Source: Microbacteriaceae bacterium
GTDB lineage: Bacteria > Actinomycetota > Actinomycetes > Actinomycetales > Microbacteriaceae
NCBI GenBank assembly: GCA_947373155.1
Contig: CANBWO010000005.1
Span: 1-64,000, forward strand
DNA: 64,000 nucleotides
Direction of reading: 5' to 3'
How positions within the stretch are numbered: the stretch's first letter is position 1; every line of letters begins with the position of its first letter. Under the pieces are notes generated by a model. The model was not told the origin of the DNA. It made no database searches and saw only the letters and a list, made by a program, of their open reading frames with translations. Position numbers and translations under genes: made by a program. Positions 44,876-55,494 of the stretch are shown here, piece by piece.

Positions 44876-45769
44876 TTAGTCTTCCACTTCATCATCGATG
44901 CTGCGAAGCGCTTTTGCGTTTTCTACCTGCTGGGCCATAAGCGCTGGCTCCGGATAACCAATCTCCATCAGTGTTAATCCTCGTGGAGAAACCACCTTGA
45001 AACTGCCCTCGCGGCTGCCTGAAGCCAGCTTGGAGGCGATTACCTGCCTGTCGGCACGCCCCTCGCCCACCGCGATCAATGCTCCAACAATGGAACGCAC
45101 CATGTTGTGGCAGAAGGCGTCGGCAAGCAGTTCGACCTCGATCACCTGATTTTCATCGGTGCGCCTGCGAACAGTGACTTGGCGCAGGTTACGAATGGTG
45201 GTTGCGAAAGGTCTTGGCTTGCAAAAAGCGGCAAAGTCGTTCAGGCCGTAAAGCTCCAGAGCCGCCGCCTGCATCTCAAGCAAATCAAGTGGCTTTCGCG
45301 TCCAGAGCGTGTGTCTGGCCTCCACCGGGTCTTTCACGCTAACCGCATCAGCGATGCGATAACGGTAGCGCCTGTGAATGGCTGCAAAGCGGGCGTCAAA
45401 GCCCTCTGGAGCCACGGTAACGCTGCAAACCCGAATGTCATCATCGAGGATGTTATTGAGCCGGTCACGGATTGCGCCTTCGAACATCGATGGGCTGGAA
45501 TAGCGCCCAAGTCTCTTGATTTGAGCCGGGGTCAGATCCAGATGCAGAACGGAATTTCGGGCGTGCACGCCAGCATCGGTGCGCCCTGCCACCACTAAGC
45601 CAAAACTGTTTTCATCGTGGTCGAACACCAGTTTCAGTGCATCAAGGATGCTGCCTTCAACCGTGCGAAGACCGGGTTGTTTGGCCCAGCCGTTAAAGTC
45701 CGTGCCGTCGTAGCCAAAATCCACCCTTAAACGAACGAACCCGCTGACTAGGTCAACGGGTTCGTTCAT
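44876..45769 (-). CDS. truA: tRNA pseudouridine(38-40) synthase
   Basis: Makes pseudouridine at positions 38-40 of tRNA anticodon arms, 297 aa. Catalytic Asp65 in AGRTDAGVHA, with FGYDGTDFNGWAKQPG at the N-terminus. It lies 18 bp after rplQ. TACCCT 7 nt before the ATG could be an internal leaderless promoter, but that overlaps the spacer and is uncertain. Confidence 0.96.
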   Translation of the reverse strand: MNEPVDLVSGFVRLRVDFGYDGTDFNGWAKQPGLRTVEGSILDALKLVFDHDENSFGLVVAGRTDAGVHARNSVLHLDLTPAQIKRLGRYSSPSMFEGAIRDRLNNILDDDIRVCSVTVAPEGFDARFAAIHRRYRYRIADAVSVKDPVEARHTLWTRKPLDLLEMQAAALELYGLNDFAAFCKPRPFATTIRNLRQVTVRRRTDENQVIEVELLADAFCHNMVRSIVGALIAVGEGRADRQVIASKLASGSREGSFKVVSPRGLTLMEIGYPEPALMAQQVENAKALRSIDDEVED

Positions 45770-45787
45770 GATGCTTAGGGTAAAGGC

Positions 45788-46375
45788 TTAGGCCTCTGGT
45801 GCTGCCTCAGCAGCAGGAGCCTCAGCGGCAGCCTCAGCGGCAGCCTCAGCAGCGACCTCTGCAGGAGCCTCAACAACAGCTTCGGCTACTGCCTCTGCTG
45901 GTGCCTCAACTACTGCTTCTTCGACGATTGCGTCTTCAACGATTGCCTCTGCAGCAACTGCCGAACCCTTAACCGCGTTAGCTAGCTTTGGCTTCTTGTT
46001 TACGCTCTTTGGCGAAACTGGCTCAAGAACAAGCTCAATAACTGCCATCGGGGCGTTGTCGCCCTTACGGAAGCCAAGCTTGGTGATGCGAGTGTAGCCA
46101 CCGTTGCGGTCCTCAACCTGAGGTGCAATGTTGGTGAATAGCTCGTGTACAACGCCCTTGTCGGTGATCTGCTGAAGAACACGACGACGAGCAGCTAGGT
46201 CTCCGCGCTTTGCAAAGGTAACTAGGCGCTCGGCCAACGGACGAAGGCGCTTGGCCTTGGTCTCGGTGGTTACGATGCGCTTGTGCTCGAACAATGAGGT
46301 TGCAAGGTTGTTAAGTAGTAGACGCTCGTGAGCTGGTCCACCGCCCAGACGTGGGCCCTTAGTTGGTGCAGGCAT
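45788..46375 (-). CDS. rplQ: 50S ribosomal protein L17, with acidic C-terminal tail
   Basis: 195 aa compared with about 120-130 in most bacteria. The core (1 to about 118) includes [22 protein letters not shown] and ends near VIELVLEP. The remaining 75 residues are almost only Ala, Glu, Val and Pro ([20 protein letters not shown]), strongly acidic and probably disordered. AGGAG precedes the ATG. Follows rpoA by 25 bp. Confidence 0.97.
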   Translation of the reverse strand: MPAPTKGPRLGGGPAHERLLLNNLATSLFEHKRIVTTETKAKRLRPLAERLVTFAKRGDLAARRRVLQQITDKGVVHELFTNIAPQVEDRNGGYTRITKLGFRKGDNAPMAVIELVLEPVSPKSVNKKPKLANAVKGSAVAAEAIVEDAIVEEAVVEAPAEAVAEAVVEAPAEVAAEAAAEAAAEAPAAEAAPEA

Positions 46376-46400
46376 GGTTTTCTCCTATGACTTTCTAAAA

Positions 46401-47393
46401 TTAAGCCTGAGCGTCTTCGTCGTACGCTGAGCTGAAGTAAGCGGCGTCAAAGCCAGGAACTGCGTCCTTGAACTTTAGGCCCATCGATGCCAGCTTGTCG
46501 CGGACTTCATCTACCGACTTGCTACCGAAGTTGCGGATGTTCATCAGCTGGTCTTCGGATAGAGCGATTAGCTCGCTTACGGTGTTGATGCCTTCGCGCT
46601 TTAGGCAGTTGTAGCTGCGGACGGTTAGGTCTAGGTCCTCGATTGGGGTTGCTAGCTCAGGAGCTAGGCCAGCCTCAACCGGTGCAGGACCGATCTCGAT
46701 ACCTTCTGCGGCTTCGTTCAGCTCCTTTGCAAGACCGAATAGCTCAACCAAGGTCTTACCAGCCGATGCGACTGCGTCCTTTGGGTTGGTGCTGTTCTTG
46801 GTCTCTACCTCGACAACAAGCTTGTCGAAGTTGGTGAACTCACCGGCACGAGTTGCCTCGACGCGGTACGACACCTTAAGAACTGGCGAGTAGATGCTGT
46901 CCACAGGGATTACGCCTGGGTCTGCATCTGGGTTGCGGTTCTGGTTTGCCTGAACGTAGCCACGGCCACGCTCGATGATTAGCTCAATCTCAAGCTTCGA
47001 CTTGTCGTTGATGGTGGCGATAACTAGATCCTTGTTGTGGATCTCTACGCCAGCAGGAACGGTGATGTCGCCGGCAGTAACTGCGCCTGCGCCGGTCTTG
47101 CTCAGGTGAGCAACAACTGGCTCGTCGTTCTCAGACGAAACAACCAGACCCTTGATGTTCAAGATGATCTCGGTTACGTCTTCCTTTACACCAGGCACGG
47201 TGCTGAATTCGTGAGATACACCCTGAATACGGATGTTGGTTACTGCTGCGCCAGGGATCGACGAAAGCAAGGTGCGACGGAGCGAGTTTCCTAGGGTGTA
47301 ACCAAAGCCAGGCTCTAGTGGTTCTAGGGTGAAACGCGAGCGGTTTGGTGCAAGGGTTTCTTCTTCAAGGGTGGGACGCTGTGCAATGAGCAC
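46401..47393 (-). CDS. rpoA: RNA polymerase alpha subunit
   Basis: 330 aa. N-terminal assembly domain ([21 protein letters not shown], then [15 protein letters not shown]) and C-terminal domain (about 255-320: [22 protein letters not shown]) that contacts UP elements and activators. GTG start at 47393 with AAAGGA upstream. A 208-bp structured gap separates it from rpsK, where many bacteria have rpsD. Confidence 0.98.
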   Translation of the reverse strand: MLIAQRPTLEEETLAPNRSRFTLEPLEPGFGYTLGNSLRRTLLSSIPGAAVTNIRIQGVSHEFSTVPGVKEDVTEIILNIKGLVVSSENDEPVVAHLSKTGAGAVTAGDITVPAGVEIHNKDLVIATINDKSKLEIELIIERGRGYVQANQNRNPDADPGVIPVDSIYSPVLKVSYRVEATRAGEFTNFDKLVVEVETKNSTNPKDAVASAGKTLVELFGLAKELNEAAEGIEIGPAPVEAGLAPELATPIEDLDLTVRSYNCLKREGINTVSELIALSEDQLMNIRNFGSKSVDEVRDKLASMGLKFKDAVPGFDAAYFSSAYDEDAQA

Positions 47394-47546
47394 GTTTGTT
47401 TCCTTTCAGCTAGGCATCCGCTATTTGATGCCTATTTTGGGGTGTCCGCACAGTGGCCACTGCGCGGCTATTTCATAGAAATGTATGAAGTTGTGGGTGG
47501 CTGGTCAGAACCAATCGATTGACTGGAGTAACCGGCCCGGTTGAGC

Positions 47547-47598
47547 TTGGCGAACTACTTCGAGACGCGGTTTGTGCGCGCGGACGAAGTAGCGCCAA
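47547..47598. repeat. Large imperfect hairpin in the rpsK-rpoA spacer
   Basis: TTGGCG(aa)CTACTTCG and CGAAGTAGCGCCAA pair across a GC-rich loop, beginning 4 bp beyond the rpsK stop. No T-tract follows, so it looks like an RNA processing or attenuation structure rather than a plain terminator. Confidence 0.6.
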
Positions 47599-47601
47599 AG
47601 G

Positions 47602-48009
47602 CTAGACGCGACGACGCTTTGGTGGGCGGCAACCGTTGTGAGCCTGAGGAGTTACGTCAGAGATCGAACCGACCTCTAGACCTGCTGCCTGAAGCGAACG
47701 GATTGCAGTCTCGCGACCAGAACCTGGACCCTTAACGAATACGTCAACCTTCTTTAGGCCGTGCTCCTGAGCCTTGCGAGCTGCCGATTCGGCTGCAAGC
47801 TGAGCTGCGAACGGAGTCGACTTACGCGAACCCTTGAAACCAACGTCACCCGACGACGACCACGAGATAACGGCGCCGGTGGCGTCGGTGATCGAAACGA
47901 TGGTGTTGTTGAAGGTGCTCTTGATGTGAGCCTGACCAACGGTGATGTTCTTCTTTTCCTTGCGGCGAGGCTTGCGGCCTGCCACTGCAGTCTTCTTTGG
48001 TGCTGCCAT
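47602..48009 (-). CDS. rpsK: 30S ribosomal protein S11
   Basis: 135 aa, platform protein near the 3' end of 16S r[18 protein letters not shown] and the end [16 protein letters not shown] are diagnostic. GGAGAAACTC precedes the ATG. Follows rpsM by 44 bp. Confidence 0.98.
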   Translation of the reverse strand: MAAPKKTAVAGRKPRRKEKKNITVGQAHIKSTFNNTIVSITDATGAVISWSSSGDVGFKGSRKSTPFAAQLAAESAARKAQEHGLKKVDVFVKGPGSGRETAIRSLQAAGLEVGSISDVTPQAHNGCRPPKRRRV

Positions 48010-48053
48010 GAGTTTCTCCTAAATCCTTTTATGAGCGCAACGCTGCCTAAGGG

Positions 48054-48431
48054 CTAGCGTGCCGCCTTCTTCTTGCCGGCTACGGTGCGCTTTGGACCCT
48101 TACGAGTACGAGCGTTGGTCTTGGTGCGCTGACCACGAACTGGGAGGCCCTTACGGTGACGTAGACCCTCGTACGAACCGATCTCAACCTTGCGGCGGAT
48201 GTCGGCGTTTACGTCGCGACGTAGGTCACCCTCAACCTTGTAGTTACCTTCGATGTAGTCACGAAGAGCAACGAGCTGGTCGTCGGTTAGGTCCTTGACG
48301 CGGGTGTTCTTGTCGATAGCGGTGTCGGTAAGAATCTTTACCGAACGGGTGCGACCGATTCCATAGATGTAGGTAAGGGCGATTTCCGCGCGCTTGTCGC
48401 GAGGAATGTCGACGCCGGCAATACGTGCCAT
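48054..48431 (-). CDS. rpsM: 30S ribosomal protein S13
   Basis: 125 aa, head protein touching the P-site t[23 protein letters not shown] at the start, [20 protein letters not shown] near the end. Preceded by a 185-bp spacer with three stem-loops. Confidence 0.98.
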   Translation of the reverse strand: MARIAGVDIPRDKRAEIALTYIYGIGRTRSVKILTDTAIDKNTRVKDLTDDQLVALRDYIEGNYKVEGDLRRDVNADIRRKVEIGSYEGLRHRKGLPVRGQRTKTNARTRKGPKRTVAGKKKAAR

Positions 48432-48475
48432 TGGGATTTCTCCTGTTTTGTATAGAAGGTCTTCAACAACACTGC

Positions 48476-48543
48476 CCTGGCTTTTGCGTTCCAGGCCTCC
48501 GCCTTCATCGGAGGGTGCCCGCGCTACCCGAGAAACTTGGGTA
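48476..48543. repeat. Three consecutive stem-loops upstream of rpsM
   Basis: CCTGG/CCAGG (48476-48495), CCTCCG/CGGAGG (48496-48514) and TACCC/GGGTA extended by three imperfect pairs (48525-48543), all in the 185-bp rpmJ-rpsM spacer and co-transcribed with rpsM. Confidence 0.6.
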
Positions 48544-48616
48544 TCGCATTGAGTATTGCTTTTTGTTTTGCCCCAACATTTGAGGCGGTTATTTAGTTAT
48601 AAGTTTTGAAGCGGTT

Positions 48617-48730
48617 TTAGCCCTGGCGCTGCTTGTGACGTGGGTTCTCGCAGATAACCATGACGCGGCCGTGGCGACGGATGACCTTGCACTTGTCGCA
48701 AATCTTCTTAACGCTTGGGTTGACCTTCAT
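48617..48730 (-). CDS. rpmJ: 50S ribosomal protein L36
   Basis: 37 aa, [20 protein letters not shown] and then [16 protein letters not shown], with the three Cys and His of the zinc-binding (C+) form. Located between infA and rpsM as usual. The zinc-containing form suggests a zinc-free paralogue may exist elsewhere. Confidence 0.97.
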   Translation of the reverse strand: MKVNPSVKKICDKCKVIRRHGRVMVICENPRHKQRQG

Positions 48731-48820
48731 GTCTCGTACTTCTTGCTAGGGGTTCTTTCGAACCGGTTTGCAGTGAACCGTTTAGTTGGCTCACCGAGTC
48801 TTTTTAGTTTGCAGAGCGGT

Positions 48821-49042
48821 TTATTTGTAGCGGTAGATGATGCGCCCACGAGTTAGGTCGTAGGTGCTCAGTTCTACAATGACGCGGTCCTCAGGAAGGA
48901 TGCGAATGTAGTGCTGACGCATCTTGCCAGAGATGTGTGCCAAGACCTTGTGTCCGTTGGTCAGCTCTACGCGGAACATTGCGTTCGGTAGTGCTTCTAC
49001 AACCGAGCCTTCGATCTCGATTACACCGTCTTTGCTAGCCAT
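48821..49042 (-). CDS. infA: Translation initiation factor IF-1
   Basis: 73 aa, an OB-fold factor binding the A site of the 30S subunit. [20 protein letters not shown] at the start and GRIIYRYK at the end. ATG at 49042 gives the standard length; the in-frame start 13 codons upstream is rejected. TTGACA, 16 bp, TAAGTG lies just before the ATG, so a promoter with almost no leader is likely here. Confidence 0.97.
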   Translation of the reverse strand: MASKDGVIEIEGSVVEALPNAMFRVELTNGHKVLAHISGKMRQHYIRILPEDRVIVELSTYDLTRGRIIYRYK

Positions 49043-49047
49043 AAACT

Positions 49048-49075
49048 CACTTATCTGCTTACTTGTTGGTGTCAA
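49048..49075 (-). promoter_or_regulatory. Candidate promoter of infA-rpmJ-rpsM operon
   Basis: TTGACA, 16 bp, TAAGTG on the minus strand, 5 bp before the infA ATG. The -35 is perfect, the -10 imperfect. Confidence 0.45.
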
Positions 49076-49173
49076 AAGCACGCGAAAAGAAAGACCAAAT
49101 GCTTTGGGGATTTTCGTGTGGAAACACCGAAGTTCAATCCTAGACGAAACCTCGGTTAATTGGTAATTGTTTT

Positions 49174-50007
49174 TTAGTCACCGAGCGGTGCAACGGTGAT
49201 TCCGAGCGGTGCCAGCATGCTTGCTCCGCCATCAACCGCGGTCAGAACCCAAATTCCACCCGAGTGGACCGCAACGGTGTGCTCCCAGTGACTGGAATCG
49301 CTCTTGTCGATGGTGCTCACGGTCCAGTCATCTGCCAAGACCTTGGTTCGCTCGCTGCCGGCGGTCACCATTGGCTCGATAGCCACAACTAGGCCGGGCA
49401 CAATCTTTGGTGTTGAGCCGTGTACCGCATAGTTGAAAACGGGTGGGTCCTCATGCATGCTGCGACCAATTCCGTGGCCCACGTACTGCTCTAAAATTCC
49501 GAACTTTCCCTGCGAGTTCACGTACTTCTCAATGGCGGTTCCCACGTCGTTTAGTCGCTTGCCCTTGGCCAAAGCCGCAATGCCGTGCCAGAGACTCATC
49601 TCGGTAACCCGGCTCACTCGCTCGCGAGCGGCACTGATTTTGTGCTCTCCCCCAGGGACAACCACTGTGATCGCGCTATCGCCATTCCAACCATCGATGA
49701 TTGCACCGGCATCGATGCTGACAATATCGCCAGCTTGCAAAATGCGGTCGGCGCTCGGGATTCCGTGCACCACTTCATCGTTGATTGATGCGCAGATGGT
49801 GTGGAAGTAACCGGGAACCAACTTGAAGTTTGACTTTCCGCCCAGGCTAATGATGGTTTGCTCCGCGATGGCGTCTAACTCGAGGGTGCTGATACCCGGC
49901 TTGATGGCCTCGCGAACTGCCTGGAGAGCAGCCGCGGTGATTAGACCGGCACGGCGCATTAGAAGGATTTGCTCATTGGTTTTGAGCTCGAACTCTTGAC
50001 GAGACAC
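49174..50007 (-). CDS. map: Methionine aminopeptidase, type I
   Basis: Removes N-terminal Met from nascent proteins, 277 aa. Metal ligands in [28 protein letters not shown] and [12 protein letters not shown] start at 50007, 14 bp after adk. Several proteins encoded here (for example GlmS Cys2) depend on Met removal. Confidence 0.96.
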   Translation of the reverse strand: MSRQEFELKTNEQILLMRRAGLITAAALQAVREAIKPGISTLELDAIAEQTIISLGGKSNFKLVPGYFHTICASINDEVVHGIPSADRILQAGDIVSIDAGAIIDGWNGDSAITVVVPGGEHKISAARERVSRVTEMSLWHGIAALAKGKRLNDVGTAIEKYVNSQGKFGILEQYVGHGIGRSMHEDPPVFNYAVHGSTPKIVPGLVVAIEPMVTAGSERTKVLADDWTVSTIDKSDSSHWEHTVAVHSGGIWVLTAVDGGASMLAPLGITVAPLGD

Positions 50008-50021
50008 TTTTGACCGGCGAA

Positions 50022-50603
50022 CTAAGCGGTGATGCCGCGGGCGGCAAGTGCTGCGGTGATACGACCGGTAACTTCGGCAACTTCACCAAGTCCATCGATG
50101 GTGACAACCAGGTTGCGGCCAGCGTAAACGTTGATTAGCGGAGCGGTCTGCTCTTCGTAAATCTCGAGACGGCGACGAATCACGTCTTCGGTGTCGTCGG
50201 CTCGGCCCTGCTCCACGGCACGGTTTAGGAGTCGGCGGACCACTTCATCGGTGTCTGCGGTAAGCAAAACCACTGCGTCTAGCTGGGTGCCAGCTGTCTC
50301 AAGCATGCCGTCTAGCTCTGTAACCTGCTCGGCGGTGCGTGGGTAGCCATCAAGAAGGAAACCGGCGGCTGCGTCTGGCTCTGCTAGGCGACTGCGAACT
50401 AGATCGTTGGTAACGGTATCAGGAACGTATTCTCCGCGGTCCATGAACGACTTAGCCAGTTTGCCCAGCTCAGTTTCGTTCTTCACGTTGTAACGAAAGA
50501 TGTCTCCGGTAGAGATAGCTGGGATACCAAAGGTTTCGGCTAGTTGCACTGCCTGGGTACCCTTGCCGGCACCTGGGGCGCCAATCAAGAGTAGGCGGGT
50601 CAC
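50022..50603 (-). CDS. adk: Adenylate kinase
   Basis: 193-aa short-lid enzyme balancing ATP, ADP and AMP. Walker [22 protein letters not shown], and a compact lid lacking zinc cysteines ([18 protein letters not shown]). GTG start overlapping the secY stop (GTGA). Confidence 0.97.
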   Translation of the reverse strand: MTRLLLIGAPGAGKGTQAVQLAETFGIPAISTGDIFRYNVKNETELGKLAKSFMDRGEYVPDTVTNDLVRSRLAEPDAAAGFLLDGYPRTAEQVTELDGMLETAGTQLDAVVLLTADTDEVVRRLLNRAVEQGRADDTEDVIRRRLEIYEEQTAPLINVYAGRNLVVTIDGLGEVAEVTGRITAALAARGITA

Positions 50604-51913
50604 TTCAGAAGACCTTCGTAGTTACGCTGCTGCATCTGAGCGCTGATCTGCTTTACGGTCTCCAGACCAACACCAACGATGATGAGGATCGAGGTACCAC
50701 CGAATGGGAAGTTCTGGCTGGTGCCAAGAAGTCCGAATGCGATAAGCGGAATAAGAGCGATAAGACCTAGGTAGATAGCGCCTGGGAAAGTGATGCGGCT
50801 AAGCACGTAGTCCAGGAACTCCATGGTTGGACGACCAGCGCGGATACCAGGGATGAATCCACCGTAGCGCTTCATGTCGTCTGCAACTTCTTCTGGGTTG
50901 AAGGTAATTGCTACATAGAAGTAGGTGAATCCAAAGATCAGCAAGAAGTACAGCGCCATGTAGAACGGGTGGTCGCCGCGGGTGAGGTAGTTGGAAACCC
51001 AGGTTACCCAGTCGGCTACGTGGCCGTTTTTGTCTGGACCATTGAACTGTGCAATTAGCGCAGGTAGGTAAAGCAAGCTGGAGGCGAAGATAACTGGGAC
51101 CACGCCGGCCATGTTTACCTTGATAGGAATGTAAGTGCTCTGGCCACCGTATTCGCGGCGTCCAACCATACGCTTTGCGTACTGGACTGGAATGCGGCGC
51201 TGAGACTGCTCAACCAAAATAACCAGACCAACAATGACCACACCGATGGCGAGTACGCCGATCAGGGTCTCGATGTTCTTGGTCTGAACGATTTGGTAAA
51301 GCGATGCTGGGAAGCGCGATGCGATCGAGGTGAAGATAAGTAGCGACATACCGTTACCAACACCGCGCTCGGTTACAAGCTCACCCATCCACATGATGAG
51401 TCCGGTGCCTGCGGTCATGGTTAGAACCATGAGGGTAATGCCGACCCAGGTGTTGTCCTTGATAACCGGAAGCACACAGCTCTTACCGAACAATGCACCC
51501 TGGTTTGCTACGGCCACCAAGGTGGTTGACTGCAAAACCGCAAGAGCGATTGTTAGGTAGCGGGTGTACTGGGTTAGCTTGGACTGGCCAGCCTGGCCCT
51601 CTTTGTGGAGGGTTTCAAAGCGAGGAATCACAACTCGAAGCAACTGAATGATGATGCTCGAGGTGATGTAAGGCATGATACCCAGCGCAAAAATGCTGAG
51701 CTGCAGCAAAGCGCCGCCGCTAAACAGGTTCACTAGCGAATACAGTCCGGAAGTGGACTGGTTCTGAGCAATACACTGCTGCACGTTCTTGTAGTTCACC
51801 AGAGGTGAAGGAATGAACGAACCTAGACGGTAAAGAGCAACAATGAAAAGAGTGAAAACGAGTTTATTGCGTAGATCCGGGGTGCGGAATACACGTACGA
51901 CGGCGCTTAGCAA
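50600..51913 (-). CDS. secY: Preprotein translocase subunit SecY
   Basis: Ten-helix channel of the Sec translocon, 437 aa. [20 protein letters not shown] at the start, [26 protein letters not shown], and the C-terminal [19 protein letters not shown] start at 51913 with GGAGG 6 nt upstream. Exports the amylase, binding protein and LivH N-terminal domain seen in this window. Confidence 0.97.
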   Translation of the reverse strand: MLSAVVRVFRTPDLRNKLVFTLFIVALYRLGSFIPSPLVNYKNVQQCIAQNQSTSGLYSLVNLFSGGALLQLSIFALGIMPYITSSIIIQLLRVVIPRFETLHKEGQAGQSKLTQYTRYLTIALAVLQSTTLVAVANQGALFGKSCVLPVIKDNTWVGITLMVLTMTAGTGLIMWMGELVTERGVGNGMSLLIFTSIASRFPASLYQIVQTKNIETLIGVLAIGVVIVGLVILVEQSQRRIPVQYAKRMVGRREYGGQSTYIPIKVNMAGVVPVIFASSLLYLPALIAQFNGPDKNGHVADWVTWVSNYLTRGDHPFYMALYFLLIFGFTYFYVAITFNPEEVADDMKRYGGFIPGIRAGRPTMEFLDYVLSRITFPGAIYLGLIALIPLIAFGLLGTSQNFPFGGTSILIIVGVGLETVKQISAQMQQRNYEGLLK

Positions 51914-51942
51914 CTTAGGCCTCCAAGGCTTTGGTAAAAGGG

Positions 51943-52632
51943 TTACTCAGTGATTGAGCCACCAGCGGCGACAATCTTCTCGGCTGCAGAGCGCGAGACC
52001 TTGTCGACACTGACATTCAGTTTAACCGAGATGTCGCCGTTGCCTAGAACCTTTACGAGTTCGTTCTTGCGAACTGCACCCTTGGCTACTAGATCGGCTA
52101 CGGTTACTGCGCCACCCTGTGGGTAAAGCTCGGCTAGGGCGTCTAGGTTGACTACCTGGTACTCAACGCGGAACGGGTTCTTGAAACCACGAAGCTTTGG
52201 AGTACGCATTACTAGACGAACGCCACCACCTTCGAAGCCAGGACGAACCTGGTAACGAGCCTTAGTACCCTTGGTACCACGACCGGCGGTCTTACCCTTA
52301 GATGCTTCACCACGACCAACACGAGTGCGGTCCTTCTTCGATCCAGGAGCTGGACGTAGGTGGTGGAGCTTTAGAACCTGAACCTTCTCAACCTCAGCCT
52401 CAGCCTTTGCAGCCTTGGCTGGAGCCTTGGCAGCAGCTGGAGCCTTAGCGGCTGGCTTCTCTGCGGTCTCTGCCTTAGCGGCAGCAGCCTTTGGGGCTGC
52501 CTTTGCTGCGGCTGGCTTTGCAGCGGCGGTCTTCTCGGCGGCTGGCTTTGCAGCAGCCTTTGGTGCAGCGGCCTTAGCGGCAGCAGCCTTTGGGGCTGCC
52601 TTTGCTGCGGCTGGCTTAGTCTCGTCTGCCAT
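51943..52632 (-). CDS. rplO: 50S ribosomal protein L15 with long Ala/Lys-rich N-terminal tail
   Basis: 229 aa compared with about 145-150. The conserved L15 fold starts near residue 87 ([20 protein letters not shown]). The first 84 residues consist almost only of Ala, Lys, Pro and Glu (for example [20 protein letters not shown]), like histone-H1/AlgP tails. The DNA of the tail holds an exact 47-bp duplication. Starts on the rpmD stop (1-bp overlap). Confidence 0.97.
   Translation of the reverse strand: MADETKPAAAKAAPKAAAAKAAAPKAAAKPAAEKTAAAKPAAAKAAPKAAAAKAETAEKPAAKAPAAAKAPAKAAKAEAEVEKVQVLKLHHLRPAPGSKKDRTRVGRGEASKGKTAGRGTKGTKARYQVRPGFEGGGVRLVMRTPKLRGFKNPFRVEYQVVNLDALAELYPQGGAVTVADLVAKGAVRKNELVKVLGNGDISVKLNVSVDKVSRSAAEKIVAAGGSITE
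52472..52617. repeat. Exact 47-bp direct repeat inside the rplO tail
   Basis: Identical copies at 52472-52518 and 52571-52617, start-to-start distance 99 bp (33 codons, in frame). Both encode the A-A-K-P-type tail, indicating recent in-frame repeat expansion. Confidence 0.9.
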
Positions 52633-52817
52633 TAGTCGATCTCCTCAACCTTTACAAGGTGGGCAACCGTGCGCACAAGGCCACGAACTACTAGGCTGTC
52701 GTCCTTGACGATGATGTCGCCAATACGCTTTAGGCCTAGAGTGCGCAGCGATTCACGCTGGTTCGGCTTGCCACCGATTTCACTCTTGATCTGGGTTACC
52801 TTTAGACGCGCGGCCAT
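52632..52817 (-). CDS. rpmD: 50S ribosomal protein L30
   Basis: 61 aa, [20 protein letters not shown] and [11 protein letters not shown] are typical. Overlaps rpsE and rplO by 1 bp each. Confidence 0.97.
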   Translation of the reverse strand: MAARLKVTQIKSEIGGKPNQRESLRTLGLKRIGDIIVKDDSLVVRGLVRTVAHLVKVEEID

Positions 52818-53476
52818 TAGGCACCTACCTTAGCTGGAAGAAGACGCTTAGGAGCTACTTCTTCTAGGGTCAAACCACGACGCGCAGCAACAGCACTTGG
52901 CTCTTCTAGCTGCTTTAGTGCGTCTACGGTTGCGTGGACAATGTTGATGGTGTTGCTGGATCCGAGCGACTTGCTTAGCACGTCGTGGATACCTGCACAC
53001 TCAAGCACAGCGCGAACTGGACCACCGGCGATAACACCGGTTCCCTGTGCGGCTGGACGAAGTAGAACCACACCAGCAGCTGCCTCGCCCTGGACAGGGT
53101 GAGGAATGGTGCTGGAAACGCGTGGAACGCGGAAGAAGTTCTTCTTTGCCTCTTCTACACCCTTGGCAATAGCGGACGGAACTTCCTTGGACTTTCCGTA
53201 GCCAACGCCAACTAGGCCGTTGCCGTCGCCGACAACTACTAGTGCGGTGAAGCTAAAGCGACGACCACCCTTAACAACCTTTGATACACGGTTGATGGTG
53301 ACAACGCGCTCTAGGAACTCGCTCTTCTTCTCTTCGCGCTCACGACGCTCGTTGCGTGGACCACGCTCGCGGCTTCCGCGACGAGCTTCACGCTCGCCTG
53401 CCTCTACCGACTCGGTTGCAACAGTCTCAACTGCAGTTGCTTCAGTGGACAAAACTGTCTCCTTGTTTTCTGCCAT
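52817..53476 (-). CDS. rpsE: 30S ribosomal protein S5, with charged N-terminal extension
   Basis: 219 aa; the core begins near residue 55 ([20 protein letters not shown]). The first 50 residues are Glu/Thr-rich then Arg/Glu-rich ([18 protein letters not shown]). Fidelity protein near the decoding centre; core motif [16 protein letters not shown]. 1-bp overlaps on both sides. Confidence 0.97.
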   Translation of the reverse strand: MAENKETVLSTEATAVETVATESVEAGEREARRGSRERGPRNERREREEKKSEFLERVVTINRVSKVVKGGRRFSFTALVVVGDGNGLVGVGYGKSKEVPSAIAKGVEEAKKNFFRVPRVSSTIPHPVQGEAAAGVVLLRPAAQGTGVIAGGPVRAVLECAGIHDVLSKSLGSSNTINIVHATVDALKQLEEPSAVAARRGLTLEEVAPKRLLPAKVGA

Positions 53477-53853
53477 TAGAGGACCAAACCTGCTTCACGT
53501 GCGCCATCAGCTACTGCTGCAACGCGACCGGCGTACTTGTTACCACCGCGGTCGAATACGACCTCGGTAACACCAGCAGCCTGGGCACGCTGTGCAACTA
53601 GTGCACCAACGGCCTTCGACTTGTCGGTCTTGTTGTCTGCGCTTGCGCGGAAGTCCTTCTCCATGGTCGAAGCCGATGCAACGGTGATGCCCTTGCTGTC
53701 GTCTACGATCTGAACGAATACGTGGCGTGCCGAGCGAGTTACTACTAGGCGTGGACGAACTGCGGTACCAACGACCTTCTTACGAAGACGTAGGTGACGA
53801 CGAGTACGAGCTGCGGCCTTGCTCTTGCCGCGAGTCTTAGTGGTTAGTCCCAT
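53476..53853 (-). CDS. rplR: 50S ribosomal protein L18
   Basis: 125 aa, 5S rRNA-binding protein. [20 protein letters not shown] and [20 protein letters not shown]. 1-bp overlaps with rplF and rpsE. Confidence 0.97.
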   Translation of the reverse strand: MGLTTKTRGKSKAAARTRRHLRLRKKVVGTAVRPRLVVTRSARHVFVQIVDDSKGITVASASTMEKDFRASADNKTDKSKAVGALVAQRAQAAGVTEVVFDRGGNKYAGRVAAVADGAREAGLVL

Positions 53854-54392
53854 TACTTCTTACCTGACTTTCCGGCCTTGCGACGAACAACCTCGCCGGC
53901 GTAACGAACACCCTTGCCCTTGTAAGGCTCTGGCTTGCGAAGCTTGCGGAGGTTAGCTGCAACCTCACCCACAGCCTGCTTGTCAATGCCAGACACAGTG
54001 AGCTTGGTGTTGCCCTCTACGGTGAAAGTGATGCCCTCTGGGGCCTTCACGTAAATCGGGTGCGAGTAACCAAGTGCGAACTCAATGTCCGAACCCTTTG
54101 CGGTTACACGGTAACCAGTTCCAACGATCTCGATACCCTTGGTGAAGCCCTGGGTAACGCCCTGGATCTGGTTTGCGATCAAGGTACGGGTTAGACCGTG
54201 TAGCGAACGCGAGTCGCGCTCGTCGTCTGGACGGGTAACAACAATGTTGCTCTCCTCTAGAACGACCTCAATCGGGGCTGGAACTACGTGGTTCAAGGTG
54301 CCCTTAGGACCCTTGACCGAAACGTTGTTTCCATCAATCTTTACTTCGACGCCGGCTGGAACCGGAATCGGCAATCTACCAATACGAGACAT
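53853..54392 (-). CDS. rplF: 50S ribosomal protein L6
   Basis: 179 aa, two similar domains. [20 protein letters not shown] at the start, [21 protein letters not shown] at the end. Starts 6 bp after rpsH. Confidence 0.97.
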   Translation of the reverse strand: MSRIGRLPIPVPAGVEVKIDGNNVSVKGPKGTLNHVVPAPIEVVLEESNIVVTRPDDERDSRSLHGLTRTLIANQIQGVTQGFTKGIEIVGTGYRVTAKGSDIEFALGYSHPIYVKAPEGITFTVEGNTKLTVSGIDKQAVGEVAANLRKLRKPEPYKGKGVRYAGEVVRRKAGKSGKK

Positions 54393-54398
54393 CTGTGA

Positions 54399-54797
54399 TT
54401 ACCAAACGTAGGCGATAACTTCTCCGCCTACTCCCTTCTTGGCAGCCTGACGGTCGGTTAGAAGACCGCTCGAAGTGGACAGGATAGCAATACCTAGACC
54501 GCCGAGAACACGAGGGATCTCGGTGGACTTTGCGTAAACGCGAAGTCCTGGCTTTGATACGCGCTTGATGCCAGCGATTGAACGCTCGCGGTTTGGGCCG
54601 TACTTGAGGTCAACGGTAAGGGTCTTACCTACCTCTGCGTCCTTTACCTCGAAGCTGGCAATGTAACCCTCAGACTTGAGGATCTCTGCGATGGTCAGCT
54701 TCAGCTTGCTCGAAGGCAGGCTGATCTGTTCGTGGTACGCAGAGTTGGCATTGCGCAGTCGGGTCAGGAAGTCTGCGACCGGATCTGTCATTGTCAT
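54399..54797 (-). CDS. rpsH: 30S ribosomal protein S8
   Basis: 132 aa from ATG 54797 ([20 protein letters not shown]). The longer frame to 54887 is rejected, since it is not conserved and GAGGAAGG lies just upstream of this ATG. C-terminus GGEVIAYVW. The 64-bp gap to rplE is too small for rpsN, which sits here in many bacteria. Confidence 0.97.
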   Translation of the reverse strand: MTMTDPVADFLTRLRNANSAYHEQISLPSSKLKLTIAEILKSEGYIASFEVKDAEVGKTLTVDLKYGPNRERSIAGIKRVSKPGLRVYAKSTEIPRVLGGLGIAILSTSSGLLTDRQAAKKGVGGEVIAYVW

Positions 54798-54861
54798 ATT
54801 GTGTTGCGCCTTCCTCGGGCGGTTTCCAGTCCGCTTACAGGCGGCTGGACCTCTCCGATGA

Positions 54862-55494
54862 TTAGTTGGTCTTGAATGGGAAGCCAAGGGCTAGTAGTAG
54901 CGCCTTGCCTTCTTCGTTGTTCTTTGCAGTGGTTACAACGGTGATGTCCATACCGCGTGGGCGGTCGACTGCATCCTGGTTGATCTCGTGGAACATGGTC
55001 TGCTCGGTTAGACCGAAGGTGTAGTTACCTGCACCGTCGAACTGGTTGCCGTTTAGACCACGGAAGTCACGGATACGAGGAAGTGCTAGCGACAAAAGTC
55101 GGTCTAGGAACTCCCACATGCGGTCTCCACGTAGGGTTACGTGAGCACCGATAGCCTGGCCTTCGCGAAGCTTGAACTGCGCGATCGACTTGCGAGCCTT
55201 GTTAACCTGAGGCTTCTGGCCAGTGATGGCGGTTAGGTCCTTGATAGCTAGCTCGATGAGCTTTCCATCCTTGGCTGCCTCGCCGACACCCATGTTAACA
55301 ACGATCTTGGTCAGGTTAGGAACCTGGTGAGGGTTTGCAAAGCCGAACTCTTCGGTTAGCTTGGCAATGATCTCAGCGCGGTACTTGGCCTTTAGACGAG
55401 GCAGAGCCTTGCCAGCCTCAACCGGAGCGGCAGCCTTTGCAGGAGCCTTCTTAGCAGCAGCCTTTGCCGGTGCCTTGGTGGTTGCGTCAGTCAT
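54862..55494 (-). CDS. rplE: 50S ribosomal protein L5, with Ala/Lys-rich N-terminus
   Basis: 210 aa compared with about 180. Residues 1-30 ([20 protein letters not shown]) are a basic low-complexity extension; the core starts at [12 protein letters not shown]. Binds 5S rRNA and P-site tRNA. Overlaps rplX by 1 bp. Confidence 0.97.
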   Translation of the reverse strand: MTDATTKAPAKAAAKKAPAKAAAPVEAGKALPRLKAKYRAEIIAKLTEEFGFANPHQVPNLTKIVVNMGVGEAAKDGKLIELAIKDLTAITGQKPQVNKARKSIAQFKLREGQAIGAHVTLRGDRMWEFLDRLLSLALPRIRDFRGLNGNQFDGAGNYTFGLTEQTMFHEINQDAVDRPRGMDITVVTTAKNNEEGKALLLALGFPFKTN

